Source: Rubrivivax rivuli
GTDB lineage: Bacteria > Pseudomonadota > Gammaproteobacteria > Burkholderiales > Burkholderiaceae_C
DNA: 64,000 bases
Assembly: GCF_004016505.1 (NCBI RefSeq)
Contig: NZ_SACR01000002.1
Span: 434,001-498,000, forward strand
Direction of reading: 5' to 3'
The translations under genes were made by a program, and so were the position numbers. Every line of letters starts with the position of its first letter. Position 1 is the stretch's first letter. Positions 23,676 through 38,271 of this stretch are shown in pieces. The notes under the pieces were generated by a model. That model was given only the letters and a program-made list of their open reading frames with translations. It had not been told where the DNA came from and ran no database searches.

Positions 23676-25853
23676 ATGTCGCATTGGCGTGCCGCCCTTG
23701 CCGCTCTGTCTGCCGCCAGCGCCCTGTTCGTGCCGCTGTCCTCGTGGGCCCAGAACGCGATCCAGTCCATCACCAGCAGCCAGCAGGCCGGCACGGAGGT
23801 CGTGCGCGTCGAACTGAGCGAGCCGCTGACCGCGGTGCCCAATGGCTTCTCGGTGCAGGCGCCGCCCCGCATCGCCATCGACCTGCCGGGCGTGAGCAAC
23901 GGCCTGGGCCGCAACAGCATCGACATCAACCAGGGCAACCTGCGTTCGGCCAGCGTGGCCCAGGCCGGTGACCGCTCTCGCCTGGTGCTCAACCTCAAGC
24001 AAGCCTCGGGCTACCGCGCCCAGGTTCAAGGCAAGGTGCTGCTGGTCATCCTGGACACTGCGGGGCCCGGCCCTGCTGCCGAGGCCACGGCCGCGGCAGC
24101 ACCGTCCACCAGCCCGGCCGGGCAGACCGTGCAGTTCGCCGCGCCACAGAACAACGCACCGCTGGCGCTGCGCGACATCGACTTCCGGCGCGGCCAGGAC
24201 GGCACCGGCCGGGTGATCGTCAACCTGCCCAGCACCCAGGTCGGCGTGGACATCCGCCAGCAGGGCCAGACCCTGGTGGTCGAGTTCCTGCGTTCCAGCC
24301 TGCCCGAGAACCTGCGCCGGCGGCTCGACGTCACCGACTTCGGCACGCCCGTGCGCACCGTGTCCACCTTCCAGTCGGGCGACCGCGTCCGCATGGTGGT
24401 GGAGCCCAGCGGTTCGTGGGAGCACAGCGCCTACCAGAGCGACAACCAGTTCGTGCTGGAAGTGCGCCCGGTGAAGGTCGACCCCAACAAGTTGACGCAA
24501 GGCCCTGGCTTCCAGGGCGAGAAACTCAGCCTGAACTTCCAGAACATCGAAGTGCGGGCCCTGCTGCAGGTCATCGCCGACTTCACCAACTTCAACGTCG
24601 TCACCAGCGACACGGTGACCGGCACCGTCACGCTGCGCCTGAAGGACGTGCCCTGGGACCAGGCGCTGGACATCATCCTGCAGAGCAAGGGTTTGGGCGT
24701 GCGCAAGAACGGCAACGTGCTGTGGATCGCGCCGAAGGACGAACTGGCCGCGAAGGAACAGGTCGACCTCGAAGCCAAGAAGAAGGTGGCTGAACTGGAG
24801 CCGCTGCGCACGCAGTCCTTCCAGCTGAACTACACCAAGGCCGAAGAAGTGGCCAAGGGCCTGACCGGTCAGACGACCGGCGGCGGCAGTGGCACCAGCG
24901 GACAGGCCTCACGCATCCTCTCGCCGCGCGGCAGCGTGATTTTCGAAGCGCGCACCAACCAGCTCTTCGTGAACGACATTCCGTCCAAGTTGGAAGAGAT
25001 CCAGGCGCTGATCACCAAGATCGACATCCCGGTGCGCCAGGTACTGATCGAAGCGCGCATCGTCGAGGCCGATGACAGCTTCGGCCGCGCCCTCGGGGTG
25101 CGCCTGGGCGGCAACGACCTGCGCGGGGTGCGCGGTGGCACCCCCGGCTATGGGGTCGGCGGCGACAACCGCGTGACCATCGGCAACAACTATGCCGCCA
25201 TCGGCTACCAGACGGGCCAGGGCGGCTCGGCGCCGAGTTTCTCGGACAGCGCCTTCATCAGCTTCCCGGCCAACACCACCGCCTTCAGCGGCAGCAATGC
25301 GGCCACCTTCGCGCTGTCCTTGTTCGGTGCCACGGCCAACCGCTTCCTGAACCTGGAGCTTTCTGCGCTGGAAGCCGAAGGCAAGGGCAACATCGTGTCC
25401 AGCCCGCGGGTGATCACGGCCGATCAGACCAAGGCGCGCATCGAGCAGGGCGAAGAGATTCCCTACCAGCAGGCCACGTCGAGCGGCGCCACCTCGGTCT
25501 CCTTCAAAAAGGCCAGCCTGAGCCTGGAAGTGACGCCGCAGATCACGCCCGAAGGCAATGTGATCCTCGACCTGGAAGTGAACAAGGACAGCCGCGGCGC
25601 GCTGACGGCCGCCGGGCCCGCGATCAACACCAAGCAGGTGAAGACCCAGGTGCTGGTCGAAAACGGCGGCACCGTCGTCATCGGCGGCATCTTCACGCAG
25701 GACGAACAGACCGAGGTCAACAAGGTCCCGCTGCTGGGCGACATTCCCTACCTTGGCTACCTCTTCCAGAACCGTGTGCGCAGCACCCGCAAGACCGAGT
25801 TGCTGATCTTCATCACGCCGAAGATCGTGACGGACCGGTCGGCGGCCCGCTGA
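23676..25853 (+). CDS. pilQ: Type IV pilus secretin PilQ
   Basis: Outer-membrane secretin through which the pilus emerges. I prefer the ATG at 23676 (MSHWRAALAALSAASALFVPLSSWA), which gives a normal signal peptide after AGGAGA; an in-frame ATG at 23649 adds nine residues and also has a ribosome site. The 725-residue protein has two AMIN domains (about residues 30-110 and 160-260), an STN/secretin N0-N1 region (KLSLNFQNIEVRALLQVIADFTNFNVV), and the secretin core ending in NKVPLLGDIPYLGYLFQNR and ELLIFITPKIV. Last gene of pilMNOPQ. Confidence 0.96.
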   Translation: MSHWRAALAALSAASALFVPLSSWAQNAIQSITSSQQAGTEVVRVELSEPLTAVPNGFSVQAPPRIAIDLPGVSNGLGRNSIDINQGNLRSASVAQAGDRSRLVLNLKQASGYRAQVQGKVLLVILDTAGPGPAAEATAAAAPSTSPAGQTVQFAAPQNNAPLALRDIDFRRGQDGTGRVIVNLPSTQVGVDIRQQGQTLVVEFLRSSLPENLRRRLDVTDFGTPVRTVSTFQSGDRVRMVVEPSGSWEHSAYQSDNQFVLEVRPVKVDPNKLTQGPGFQGEKLSLNFQNIEVRALLQVIADFTNFNVVTSDTVTGTVTLRLKDVPWDQALDIILQSKGLGVRKNGNVLWIAPKDELAAKEQVDLEAKKKVAELEPLRTQSFQLNYTKAEEVAKGLTGQTTGGGSGTSGQASRILSPRGSVIFEARTNQLFVNDIPSKLEEIQALITKIDIPVRQVLIEARIVEADDSFGRALGVRLGGNDLRGVRGGTPGYGVGGDNRVTIGNNYAAIGYQTGQGGSAPSFSDSAFISFPANTTAFSGSNAATFALSLFGATANRFLNLELSALEAEGKGNIVSSPRVITADQTKARIEQGEEIPYQQATSSGATSVSFKKASLSLEVTPQITPEGNVILDLEVNKDSRGALTAAGPAINTKQVKTQVLVENGGTVVIGGIFTQDEQTEVNKVPLLGDIPYLGYLFQNRVRSTRKTELLIFITPKIVTDRSAAR

Positions 25854-25890
25854 AGTTCCGCCAGCGCGTACCAGTCATCGCGAGAACCCT

Positions 25891-28050
25891 ATGAACCGTG
25901 TCCTACACATTGTCGGGGCCAGCCTGATGTCCTTGCTGCTGGTGGCCTGCGGCGGCGGCGGCGGCAGTGCCGGCAATACGCCATTCGGCAGCGGCAATGG
26001 CTCGGGCGGCGGCGGATCGGGCGGTGGAGCCACCGTCACTTACAGCGTCACGCTCACCCTGTCTGCGCAGACCGTCACGTCATCGCAACCCGCGACGGTG
26101 TCGGCGCGCGTGGTGTCGAGTGCAGGCGCCGCACTGAGCAATCAGGTGGTCTCGTTCTCCACGTCCACGGGCCTGGGCGCCTTCAGCGCCGCCACGGCCC
26201 TCACCAACGCCGATGGCGTGGCCACGGTCACGCTGTCGCCCGCCACCGCCAGCGCCGTCGGGGCCGACACGGTGATCGCCTCCACCACCGTCAACGGCTC
26301 GGTGGTGAGCGGTTCTCTCGGCTTCCAGCTCACCGCCACCAACGTCACGATCTCCGCCTTCACTGCCGACATCGGCACAGGCAGCTTGAGTGCCTACGGT
26401 CAGACCCTGCTGACCGTGACCTTGGCCGGCACTTCGCCGGCCAACCCCGTGAACGTCGCCATCTCCTCGTCGTGCGTCACCTCCGGCCGCGCCACGCTGA
26501 CACCGGCCACGGCCTCCACCAGCACCGGCACCGCCACCTTCACCTACCGAGACGCCGGCTGCGGTGCCTTCCAGGTGACCGACGGCCTGCAGGCATCCGT
26601 CACGGGCACGGCTGCCACAGCGGCACGCTCGATCACGCTGACGCCCCCCACGCCCGCCAGCATCGCCTTCGTCTCGGCCGCGCCGAGCGAGATCTACCTC
26701 AAGGGATCGGGCTTCGCAGAGAACTCGATCGTGAGCTTCCAGGTGCGCGACGCGAACGGGCTCGGCGTCCCGAACCAGGTGGTCACGCTGGAGGCCACGT
26801 CCCTGGCCGGCGGCTTGCTGATCGACGATGGCGCCGTGCCTGTCACCAAGCGCACCGACTCCAACGGCAACGTGCTGGTGCGCATCAACGCCGGAACGGT
26901 GCCGACACCCGTGCGCGTGCGCGCCACCTTGGCGGCCTCGAACATCTCCACCGTGTCCAGCAACCTCGCGGTGGCGGTGGGCCTGCCTTCGCAGCAGAAC
27001 TTCTCGCTGTCGCAAGGCACCTTCAACATCGAGGGCTACAACATCGATGGGCGCCCGAACACCTACCTGGTCATCGCCTCCGATCGGCTCGGCAACCCCG
27101 TGCCCGAGGGCACGGCCATCAACTTCGTGACAGAAGGCGGCCAGGTGCAGGCCATCCGCTTCACGACCCTGAGCAACGGCCTGGCCAGCGCAACGGCCAA
27201 CTTCCAGTCCTCGTCACCGCGCCCGCCCGATGGCCGCGTGACGGTGCTGGCCTATGCGCTCGGCGAGGAGTCTTTCCTCGATACCAACGGCGACAACGTG
27301 TTCACGCCAGGGGAAGACTTCCAGGACCTCGGTGATGTGTTCCTCGACCGCCTCTTCAACGGCAGCTTCAACGGCAACGAAGACCAGTTCATCTCGCTGT
27401 CGATCAGCGGCGTCGACGCTTGCCGCACGGCCACGTCGCAGTTGCTGCGCCTGGGCAGCGGCGAACCGTCGCGCGTGTTGTCGAACACCGGCGCGGCCTT
27501 GAACACCTGCGTCAGCGGCTGGGGCCGGGCCTATGTGCGCAGGGCCATTCAGACGGTCTTCTCCACCTCCGAGACGCGCCTGGGCTGGCGCGTGGCGCCG
27601 GATGCGCGTGCGGTCTCCAACGGCGCCGGCAGTTGCCAGCGTGTGAGTCTCATCGACCAGATCGCCGCTGCACCCTACGCCAACAACGACACGGCGATGT
27701 CCGTCCCGTTCTACCTCCTGGGCGACGGGTCGGGCGTGGCCTTGGCCAACCTCGGCAAGACCGGTTCGGTGGCCTTCCTCGTGGCCGACAACAACCCCAT
27801 CGCACTGAACCCTGCGGCTGCGGGCACCACCATCAGCGCCGTGGCCACGGCCGGTCTCACGGTCTCGGTCCTGGCTAACACGGTGCCGAGCACCTTGTCG
27901 CCGTCAGCATCGGCCATCAGCTACACCTTCGACGACACCACGACCTCCGGTACGGTGACCATCTCGGTGCGCTCGCCGGGTGGACTGACCACGGTCTTTG
28001 CGCAGACCTTCTACCGCAACGCGGGGCCCACCTCGACCCCGTGCCTCTGA
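25891..28050 (+). CDS. Ig-like (Big-1 type) domain lipoprotein with EF-hand-like loop
   Basis: Unrecognised large exported lipoprotein, 719 residues. It has a signal peptide with lipobox LLLVACG (MNRVLHIVGASLMSLLLVACG), a Gly/Ser linker (about residues 20-50), then at least three bacterial Ig-like modules: TLSAQTVTSSQPATVSARVV, VSFQVRDANGLGVPNQVVTLEA and YLVIASDRLGNPVPEGTAIN each begin one, and TDSNGNVLVRI and LSNGLASATANF are typical late strands. Residues 464-475 (DTNGDNVFTPGE) match an EF-hand-type calcium loop at positions 1, 3, 5, 7, 9 and 12. It starts 37 bases after pilQ and overlaps aroK by ten, so it is probably co-expressed. A surface adhesin or pilus-associated role is inferred only. 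Confidence 0.75.
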   Translation: MNRVLHIVGASLMSLLLVACGGGGGSAGNTPFGSGNGSGGGGSGGGATVTYSVTLTLSAQTVTSSQPATVSARVVSSAGAALSNQVVSFSTSTGLGAFSAATALTNADGVATVTLSPATASAVGADTVIASTTVNGSVVSGSLGFQLTATNVTISAFTADIGTGSLSAYGQTLLTVTLAGTSPANPVNVAISSSCVTSGRATLTPATASTSTGTATFTYRDAGCGAFQVTDGLQASVTGTAATAARSITLTPPTPASIAFVSAAPSEIYLKGSGFAENSIVSFQVRDANGLGVPNQVVTLEATSLAGGLLIDDGAVPVTKRTDSNGNVLVRINAGTVPTPVRVRATLAASNISTVSSNLAVAVGLPSQQNFSLSQGTFNIEGYNIDGRPNTYLVIASDRLGNPVPEGTAINFVTEGGQVQAIRFTTLSNGLASATANFQSSSPRPPDGRVTVLAYALGEESFLDTNGDNVFTPGEDFQDLGDVFLDRLFNGSFNGNEDQFISLSISGVDACRTATSQLLRLGSGEPSRVLSNTGAALNTCVSGWGRAYVRRAIQTVFSTSETRLGWRVAPDARAVSNGAGSCQRVSLIDQIAAAPYANNDTAMSVPFYLLGDGSGVALANLGKTGSVAFLVADNNPIALNPAAAGTTISAVATAGLTVSVLANTVPSTLSPSASAISYTFDDTTTSGTVTISVRSPGGLTTVFAQTFYRNAGPTSTPCL

Positions 28051-28604
28051 CGGTCTCCCTCGTCGGCATGCCCGGCTGTGGCAAGTCCACGGTCGGGCGC
28101 CATCTGGCGCGGCACCTAAACCTGCGCTTCGTCGACAGCGACGCCGAGATCGAGCAGCGGATCGGCATGCCCATCCGTGCTTTCTTCGAAGCCAATGGCG
28201 AAGCCGCGTTCCGCGACATCGAACAGGACGCGATCGACGAGTTGACGCAGCAACAGGGCTGCGTGCTGGCCACGGGCGGCGGCGCCGTGCTGCGACCGTC
28301 GAACCGCGACGCGCTGCACTCGCGCACGCACGTCGTCTACCTGCGCAGCACCGCCGAAGAGCTGCACCGCCGGCTGCGGCACGACCAGCAGCGGCCGCTG
28401 CTCCAGGTGGCCGACCCGCTCGGCCGCCTGCGTGACCTGTACCGCGAGCGAGATCCGCTCTACCGCCGCACGGCGCACTTCGTCGTCGAGGCGGCCCGGC
28501 CCTCGGTGCATTCGCTCACGGGCATGGTGTTGATGCAACTTGAACTGGCGGGCCTGGTGGATCCAGGCCAGGTTCCTTCCAGCGTCGATCAGCATCACGG
28601 CTGA
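28041..28604 (+). CDS. aroK: Shikimate kinase
   Basis: Phosphorylates shikimate at O3 using ATP in the chorismate pathway. The 187-residue NMP-kinase-fold protein starts at GTG (PLTVSLVGMPGCGKST). Walker A is GMPGCGKST (residues 9-17), shikimate-binding Asp/Arg lie in FVDSDAEIEQRIG and FRDIEQDAI, the GGGAV motif is in LATGGGAVL, and the lid contains RLRHDQQRPLL. The start lies inside the end of the preceding lipoprotein gene. aroB follows. Confidence 0.96.
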   Translation: MPLTVSLVGMPGCGKSTVGRHLARHLNLRFVDSDAEIEQRIGMPIRAFFEANGEAAFRDIEQDAIDELTQQQGCVLATGGGAVLRPSNRDALHSRTHVVYLRSTAEELHRRLRHDQQRPLLQVADPLGRLRDLYRERDPLYRRTAHFVVEAARPSVHSLTGMVLMQLELAGLVDPGQVPSSVDQHHG

Positions 28605-28673
28605 GGTTTGCACGGCCGCAGCCACCTGCCTGCGCCGCAGGACGCCCGACGGCTCACCCGTAAACTCATGGTC

Positions 28674-29786
28674 ATGAACTCAGCGCGTCCTCGCACGGTC
28701 GCGGTGGCCACACCCGGCGGCCGTTACGACATCCTGATCGGCAGCGGTCTGCTGCAAGACGCCAGCAGTTGGGCGGATCTGCCAGCCTCGTCGCAGGCCG
28801 TCATCGTCAGCAATGCCACCGTGGATGCGCTGTACGGCGATGACCTGGCGGCCTCGCTGGCCTCCCGGCACCGTCAGGTCAGTCGTGTGCTGCTGCCGGA
28901 GGGCGAAGCGCACAAGACCTGGGATTCACTGAACCGGATCTTCGACCACCTGCTGGCTCACGCCTGTGACCGCAAGACCGTGCTGTACGCGCTGGGCGGG
29001 GGCGTCATCGGCGACATGACCGGGTTCGCCGCCGCCACCTACATGCGCGGCGTGCCCTTCGTGCAGGTGCCCACCACACTGCTGGCACAGGTGGATTCGT
29101 CGGTGGGCGGCAAGACCGCCATCAACCATCCGCTGGGCAAGAACATGATCGGCGCGTTCTACCAGCCGGCGCGCGTGGTCTGCGATCTCGGCACCCTGGC
29201 CAGCTTGCCGGCACGCGAGCTTTCGGCCGGCCTGGCCGAAGTCATCAAGTACGGGCCGATCTTCGACATGGCCTTCCTCGACTGGATCGAAGACCACATG
29301 GTGGCCTTGCGCGCTGGCGATGCCGAAGCTCTGGCCCATGCCGTGCAGCGCTCTTGCGAGATCAAGGCCGAGGTGGTGGGCCAGGACGAGCGCGAGAGCG
29401 GCCTGCGCGCCATCCTCAATTTCGGCCACACCTTCGGACACGCCATCGAAGCCGGCCAGGGCTATGGCGCATGGCTGCATGGCGAGGCCGTGGGCTGCGG
29501 CATGGTGCTGGCAGCTGCGCTCTCGGCCGAGTTGGGGCTGGTGCCGGGCGCCTTCGTCGAGCGGCTGACGCGTCTGGTACAGGCCGCCGGACTGCCCACG
29601 CAGGCGCCGGCGATGCCCGACGAACGCTGGCTCGAGCTGATGCGGGTGGACAAGAAAGCCGAAGCCGGCGCCATCCGCTTCGTGCTGATCGACCCGCCGG
29701 GGCGCGCCAGCCTGCGCAGCGCGCCTGACGACCAGGTGTTGCGTGTCATCCGCCGCCACAGCGTACCCGTGGCCAGCGCGGCGTGA
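28674..29786 (+). CDS. aroB: 3-dehydroquinate synthase
   Basis: NAD- and metal-dependent cyclisation of DAHP to 3-dehydroquinate. The ATG at 28674 ([27 protein letters not shown]) gives 370 residues; the longer open frame upstream lacks family sequence. Motifs: [61 protein letters not shown] (given here as the GGGVIGD and DSSVGGKT signatures), EVIKYGPI, and the metal ligands in [11 protein letters not shown] and HGEAVGCGM. It overlaps dgt by four bases. Confidence 0.97.
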   Translation: MNSARPRTVAVATPGGRYDILIGSGLLQDASSWADLPASSQAVIVSNATVDALYGDDLAASLASRHRQVSRVLLPEGEAHKTWDSLNRIFDHLLAHACDRKTVLYALGGGVIGDMTGFAAATYMRGVPFVQVPTTLLAQVDSSVGGKTAINHPLGKNMIGAFYQPARVVCDLGTLASLPARELSAGLAEVIKYGPIFDMAFLDWIEDHMVALRAGDAEALAHAVQRSCEIKAEVVGQDERESGLRAILNFGHTFGHAIEAGQGYGAWLHGEAVGCGMVLAAALSAELGLVPGAFVERLTRLVQAAGLPTQAPAMPDERWLELMRVDKKAEAGAIRFVLIDPPGRASLRSAPDDQVLRVIRRHSVPVASAA

Positions 29787-30931
29787 ACCTCGACGATCTG
29801 GCGCCCTGGGCCAGCGACCCGCGCCGCACACGCGGCCGGCGTGTGGCAGAACCGCCCTCGCCGCCTCGCCACGAGCACCAGCGCGACCGCGACCGCATCG
29901 TGCACAGCACGGCTTTCCGGCGTCTGGTCTACAAGACGCAGGTCTTTCTCAACCACGAAGGCGACCTCTTCCGCACACGGCTGACGCATTCGCTGGAGGT
30001 GGCACAGCTCGGCCGATCGATGGCGCGTGCGCTGCGCCTGAACGAAGACCTGGTGGAGGCCATCGCCCTGGCCCATGACCTGGGCCACACGCCCTTTGGC
30101 CACGCCGGGCAGGACGCCTTGCACGCCTGCATGCAGGCCCACGGCGGCTTCGAGCACAACCTGCAGAGCCTGCGCGTGGTGGACGCACTGGAGGTGCGCT
30201 ACCCCGCCTTCGACGGCCTGAACCTCTGCTTCGAGACGCGCGAGGGCATCCTCAAGCATTGTTCGCCGCGCAACGCGCAGCGCCTGGTGGCTGCCGAACC
30301 CGGCGGGCCGGCGCAGCGCTTCATCGACGGCACGCGCCCCAGCCTGGAGGCGCAGCTGGTGAACCTGGCCGATGAGATGGCCTACAACGCCCACGACATC
30401 GACGACGGCGTGCGTTCGGGCCTGATCACGCTGCAGCAGCTGGGCGAAGTGCCGGTCTTCGCGCAATGGCGTGACGAGGTGCTGACCGAGCATCCGCAAC
30501 TGGGCGAGCAGGGCGGCAGGCGCTTGCTCTTCGAGACGCTGCGACGTTTGCTGTCGGCGCAGGTGGGTGACTTGATCACGCAGACCAGCACCCTGCTGGC
30601 AGAGGCCGAGCCCGCCGATGCAGCGGCAGTGCGCCAGCTGCCCGCACTCGTTGCCCTGAGCCCGGCGCTGCAGGCCCAGAACGCAGCACTGAAGCGCTTT
30701 CTCTTCCGCGAGCTCTACCGCCACCCGCAAGTGGTGGCTTCCACCGGGCTGGCACGCACGGTGGTGGCCGAGCTGTTCGAGGCCTACCTGGCGCAGCCCC
30801 GCGAGATGCCGGCCGACTACCTGCAGGCCGACGACCAGGCGCGCGCCGTGGCCGACTACATCGCCGGCATGACCGACCGCTACGCGCTGCGCGAGCACCA
30901 CCGCCTTACCGGGCGGCGGCTGTTCGACTGA
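29783..30931 (+). CDS. dgt: Deoxyguanosinetriphosphate triphosphohydrolase-like protein
   Basis: HD-domain dNTP triphosphohydrolase of the bacterial Dgt/SAMHD1-like group; it hydrolyses dNTPs to nucleoside and triphosphate. It starts at GTG (29783) overlapping the aroB stop. The 382-residue protein has [22 protein letters not shown], the metal-binding [15 protein letters not shown] and [14 protein letters not shown], and the later [13 protein letters not shown] aspartate motif. Linkage to aroB is usual in this group. Substrate preference cannot be read from sequence. Confidence 0.93.
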   Translation: MNLDDLAPWASDPRRTRGRRVAEPPSPPRHEHQRDRDRIVHSTAFRRLVYKTQVFLNHEGDLFRTRLTHSLEVAQLGRSMARALRLNEDLVEAIALAHDLGHTPFGHAGQDALHACMQAHGGFEHNLQSLRVVDALEVRYPAFDGLNLCFETREGILKHCSPRNAQRLVAAEPGGPAQRFIDGTRPSLEAQLVNLADEMAYNAHDIDDGVRSGLITLQQLGEVPVFAQWRDEVLTEHPQLGEQGGRRLLFETLRRLLSAQVGDLITQTSTLLAEAEPADAAAVRQLPALVALSPALQAQNAALKRFLFRELYRHPQVVASTGLARTVVAELFEAYLAQPREMPADYLQADDQARAVADYIAGMTDRYALREHHRLTGRRLFD

Positions 30932-30956
30932 AGCGCGGGGCCCACGGAGGCCGAGC

Positions 30957-31655
30957 GTGGCGCGCCTGCCGCGGCTGGAATGGCCAGGCCACACGCACTA
31001 CCTGCTGCAGCGTGCGCATGGCGGACTGCTCAGCGCCCATGCCGCCGGGCAGCCCGGCGTCTTTGCTGACGCGGCCGACCGCAACGCCTTTCTGGCCGCG
31101 CTGCGCGAAGCCGCGGTGGCCGAGCAGGTGCAGGTGCACGCCTACGCCCTGCTGCCCACCGAGGTGCAACTGCTGGCCACGCCCGGCCCCGCAGGCGCCC
31201 TGGGCCGGCTGATGCAGGCCCTGGGGCGGCGCTATGTGAGCGCCTACAACCGCCGCCACGGCCACCGCGGCAGCCTGTGGGACGGCCGCTTCCGCAGCGC
31301 CGTGGTGGAACCTGGCGCGTTGCGGCTGCAGGCGCTGCTGCTGGTGGACGGTCAATCGGAACTGCCGGGCTGGACCAGCGCCGCCGCGCGCACCGGCGGC
31401 CCGCGGGACGGGCTGCTGACCGACCCACCGGAATGGTGGGCCCTGGGGAACACGCCCTTCGACCGCGAAGCCCTGTACCGGCAGCAACTGGCGCAGGGGC
31501 TCGGCACGACGCTGGCCGACAGCCTGCGCCAAGCCGCACTGGGCGGCTGGGCGGCCGGTTCGGCGGCTTTCGCCGGCGAAGTGGCCGCCGCCACCGCGCG
31601 GCCCGCCCGCCCGCGGGCGCGGGGCAGGCCGCGCAAGCTCACGGGCTTCGGTTGA
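30957..31655 (+). CDS. RAYT-like (Y1_Tnp) protein lacking the HUH motif
   Basis: Related to REP-associated tyrosine transposases (IS200/IS605-type Y1 fold). It starts at GTG (30957); 232 residues. The family frame is visible in ARLPRLEWPGHTHYLLQR (usual: pleasant match to the RAYT N-terminus), DRNAFLAALREAA, VHAYALLP, LMQALGRRYVSAYNRRHGHRG and SLWDGRFRS. The metal-binding His-x-His expected after LP (usually NHVH) reads TEVQ (68-71), so both histidines are lost, while candidate catalytic tyrosines (Y93, Y97) remain. The C-terminus is a basic tail (RPRARGRPRK). It sits between dgt and gltB with REP-like repeats after it. It could be a dead transposase or a domesticated DNA-binding protein. Confidence 0.8.
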   Translation: MARLPRLEWPGHTHYLLQRAHGGLLSAHAAGQPGVFADAADRNAFLAALREAAVAEQVQVHAYALLPTEVQLLATPGPAGALGRLMQALGRRYVSAYNRRHGHRGSLWDGRFRSAVVEPGALRLQALLLVDGQSELPGWTSAAARTGGPRDGLLTDPPEWWALGNTPFDREALYRQQLAQGLGTTLADSLRQAALGGWAAGSAAFAGEVAAATARPARPRARGRPRKLTGFG

Positions 31656-31716
31656 CGCGCCTGGCATGCGGGCTGCATAGGCAGCCCCGGCAGGGTCGGC
31701 TCGCACCAGACTGATA

Positions 31717-31790
31717 TGTCCCCAATTAATTCAGCGACAGACTCGCTGCAATATTTATCGGGTCTGACCCCATTTAATAGCGGTTGTCCC
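31717..31790 (+). repeat. REP-like repeat element downstream of the RAYT gene
   Basis: AT-richer than its surroundings. Two imperfect direct repeats of 14 bases occur at 31717-31730 (TGTCCCCAATTAAT) and 31765-31778 (TGACCCCATTTAAT). Between them is a hairpin with 6-bp arms, CAGCGA (31732-31737) and TCGCTG (31743-31748), and a palindrome GGGTC-T-GACCC (31760-31770). This arrangement beside a RAYT gene suggests its cognate repeats. The same region must also hold the gltB promoter, for which no clear boxes were found. Confidence 0.5.
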
Positions 31791-31885
31791 GTTTGCTGCA
31801 CTGCAGTACGCTCGCCGGCCGAAGGGTTTCCCCGCCCTCGCCGCTTGATCCGCCCCGTTTTGCACCCTTGATCCAGGAACGCGCC

Positions 31886-36601
<4,716 letters not shown>

Positions 36602-36646
36602 AGCGCCTGCGCACCCACACCCCACCCTATCGAGCTGAGACACACC

Positions 36647-38113
36647 ATGGGCAAGGTCACCGGATTTCTCGAGTACGAGCGCATCGAAGAAGGCTACGAG
36701 CCGCCACCGGCGCGGCTGAAGACCTGGAAGGAGTTCGTCATCACGCTGAACGCGGACCAGGCCAAGGTGCAGGGTGCGCGCTGCATGGACTGCGGCACAC
36801 CCTTCTGCAACAGCGGCTGCCCGGTCAACAACGTCATCCCCGACTTCAACGACCTCGTCTACCAGGGCGACTGGAAGAACGCGATCACGGTGCTGCACAG
36901 CACCAACAATTTCCCCGAGTTCACCGGCCGCGTCTGCCCGGCGCCCTGCGAGGCAGCCTGCACGCTCAACGTCAACGACGACGCGGTGGGCATCAAGAGC
37001 ATCGAGCACGCCATCATCGACCGCGCCTGGGCGGAGGGCTGGGTGCAGCCCGAGGTGCCAGCGGTGAAGACGGGCAAGAAGGTGGCCGTGGTGGGCAGCG
37101 GCCCGGCCGGCCTGGCCGCCGCTCAGCAGCTGGCCCGCGCCGGCCATGACGTGACGGTGTTCGAGAAGAACAGCCGCATCGGCGGCCTGCTGCGCTACGG
37201 CATACCCGACTTCAAGATGGAGAAGACCCACATCGACCGCCGCATCGCGCAGATGCAGGCCGAGGGTGTGGTCTTCCGCACCGGCGTGCTGGTGGGCGCC
37301 TTCCCGGTCGACAGCAAGGTGACCAACGACGCGAGGGAAACCGTCAGCGCCGAGCAGCTCAAGGCCGAGTTCGACGCCGTGCTGCTCACCGGCGGCAGCG
37401 AAAACAGCCGCGACCTGCCCGTGCCCGGCCGTGAGCTGGATGGCGTGCACTTCGCGATGGAGTTCCTGCCGCAGCAGAACAAGGTGGTGGCCGGCGACAA
37501 GCTGAAGAAGCAGCTGCGCGCCGACGGCAAGCACGTCATCGTGATCGGCGGCGGCGACACCGGTTCCGACTGCGTGGGCACCAGCAACCGCCACGGCGCG
37601 GCCAGCGTCACGCAGTTCGAGCTGATGCCGCAGCCGCCCGAGCAGGAAGACAAGCCGCTGACCTGGCCGTACTGGCCAACCAAGCTGCGCACGAGTTCCA
37701 GCCACGAAGAAGGCTGCGAGCGCGAGTTCGCCATCGCCACCAAGGAAATCATCGGCAGCAAGGGCAAGGTCACCGCGGTCAAGACCGTGCGCGTGCAACT
37801 CGAGGGCGGCAAGTTCGTCGAGGTGCCCGGCACCGAGCAGGAGCACAAGGCCGACCTCGTGCTGCTGGCCATGGGCTTTACCTCGCCCGTGGGCACGGTG
37901 CTCGACGCCTTCGGCGTGCAGAAAGACGCCCGCGGCAACGCCCGCGCCGGCACCGAAGACGGCACCGGCTACCGCACCAACGTCGACAAGGTGTTTGCCG
38001 CCGGCGACATGCGCCGCGGTCAGAGCCTGGTGGTGTGGGCCATCCGCGAAGGCCGCCAGGCCGCGCGGGAGGTCGACGCCTACCTGATGGGCCGCAGCAG
38101 CCTGCCGCGCTGA
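36647..38113 (+). CDS. gltD: Glutamate synthase (NADPH) small subunit
   Basis: Flavoprotein that passes electrons from NADPH through FAD and two 4Fe-4S clusters to GltB. The 488-residue protein has N-terminal cluster motifs [17 protein letters not shown] and [11 protein letters not shown], the FAD dinucleotide fold [32 protein letters not shown], the NADPH site [13 protein letters not shown], and the C-terminal FAD contact [18 protein letters not shown]. Normal length; second gene of the gltBD operon. Confidence 0.97.
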   Translation: MGKVTGFLEYERIEEGYEPPPARLKTWKEFVITLNADQAKVQGARCMDCGTPFCNSGCPVNNVIPDFNDLVYQGDWKNAITVLHSTNNFPEFTGRVCPAPCEAACTLNVNDDAVGIKSIEHAIIDRAWAEGWVQPEVPAVKTGKKVAVVGSGPAGLAAAQQLARAGHDVTVFEKNSRIGGLLRYGIPDFKMEKTHIDRRIAQMQAEGVVFRTGVLVGAFPVDSKVTNDARETVSAEQLKAEFDAVLLTGGSENSRDLPVPGRELDGVHFAMEFLPQQNKVVAGDKLKKQLRADGKHVIVIGGGDTGSDCVGTSNRHGAASVTQFELMPQPPEQEDKPLTWPYWPTKLRTSSSHEEGCEREFAIATKEIIGSKGKVTAVKTVRVQLEGGKFVEVPGTEQEHKADLVLLAMGFTSPVGTVLDAFGVQKDARGNARAGTEDGTGYRTNVDKVFAAGDMRRGQSLVVWAIREGRQAAREVDAYLMGRSSLPR

Positions 38114-38121
38114 AGCCAGGC

Positions 38122-38143
38122 CGGGCCCGCTGCGGCGGGCCCG
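38122..38143 (+). terminator. GC-rich hairpin after gltD
   Basis: A perfect 9-bp stem, CGGGCCCGC and GCGGGCCCG, with a UGCG loop, nine bases after the gltD stop. No U run follows, so it is either a weak terminator or a transcript-stabilising 3' hairpin. Confidence 0.35.
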
Positions 38144-38271
38144 CGGCCGGCGCAGCCGTCACGGTTTGTTGCACCGCCGCACATTTGACGCACACAGACC
38201 CTACAGCTTCACCGATCCAGGGTCGATAAAGAGAGGCAGACTCGGGTTGGTCCGAGTGCTGAGGAGTTTGC

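Noticed and set aside
38122..38143. Canonical rho-independent terminator after gltD
   Set aside because: The stem is perfect but no U run follows, so it is listed only as a low-confidence hairpin.
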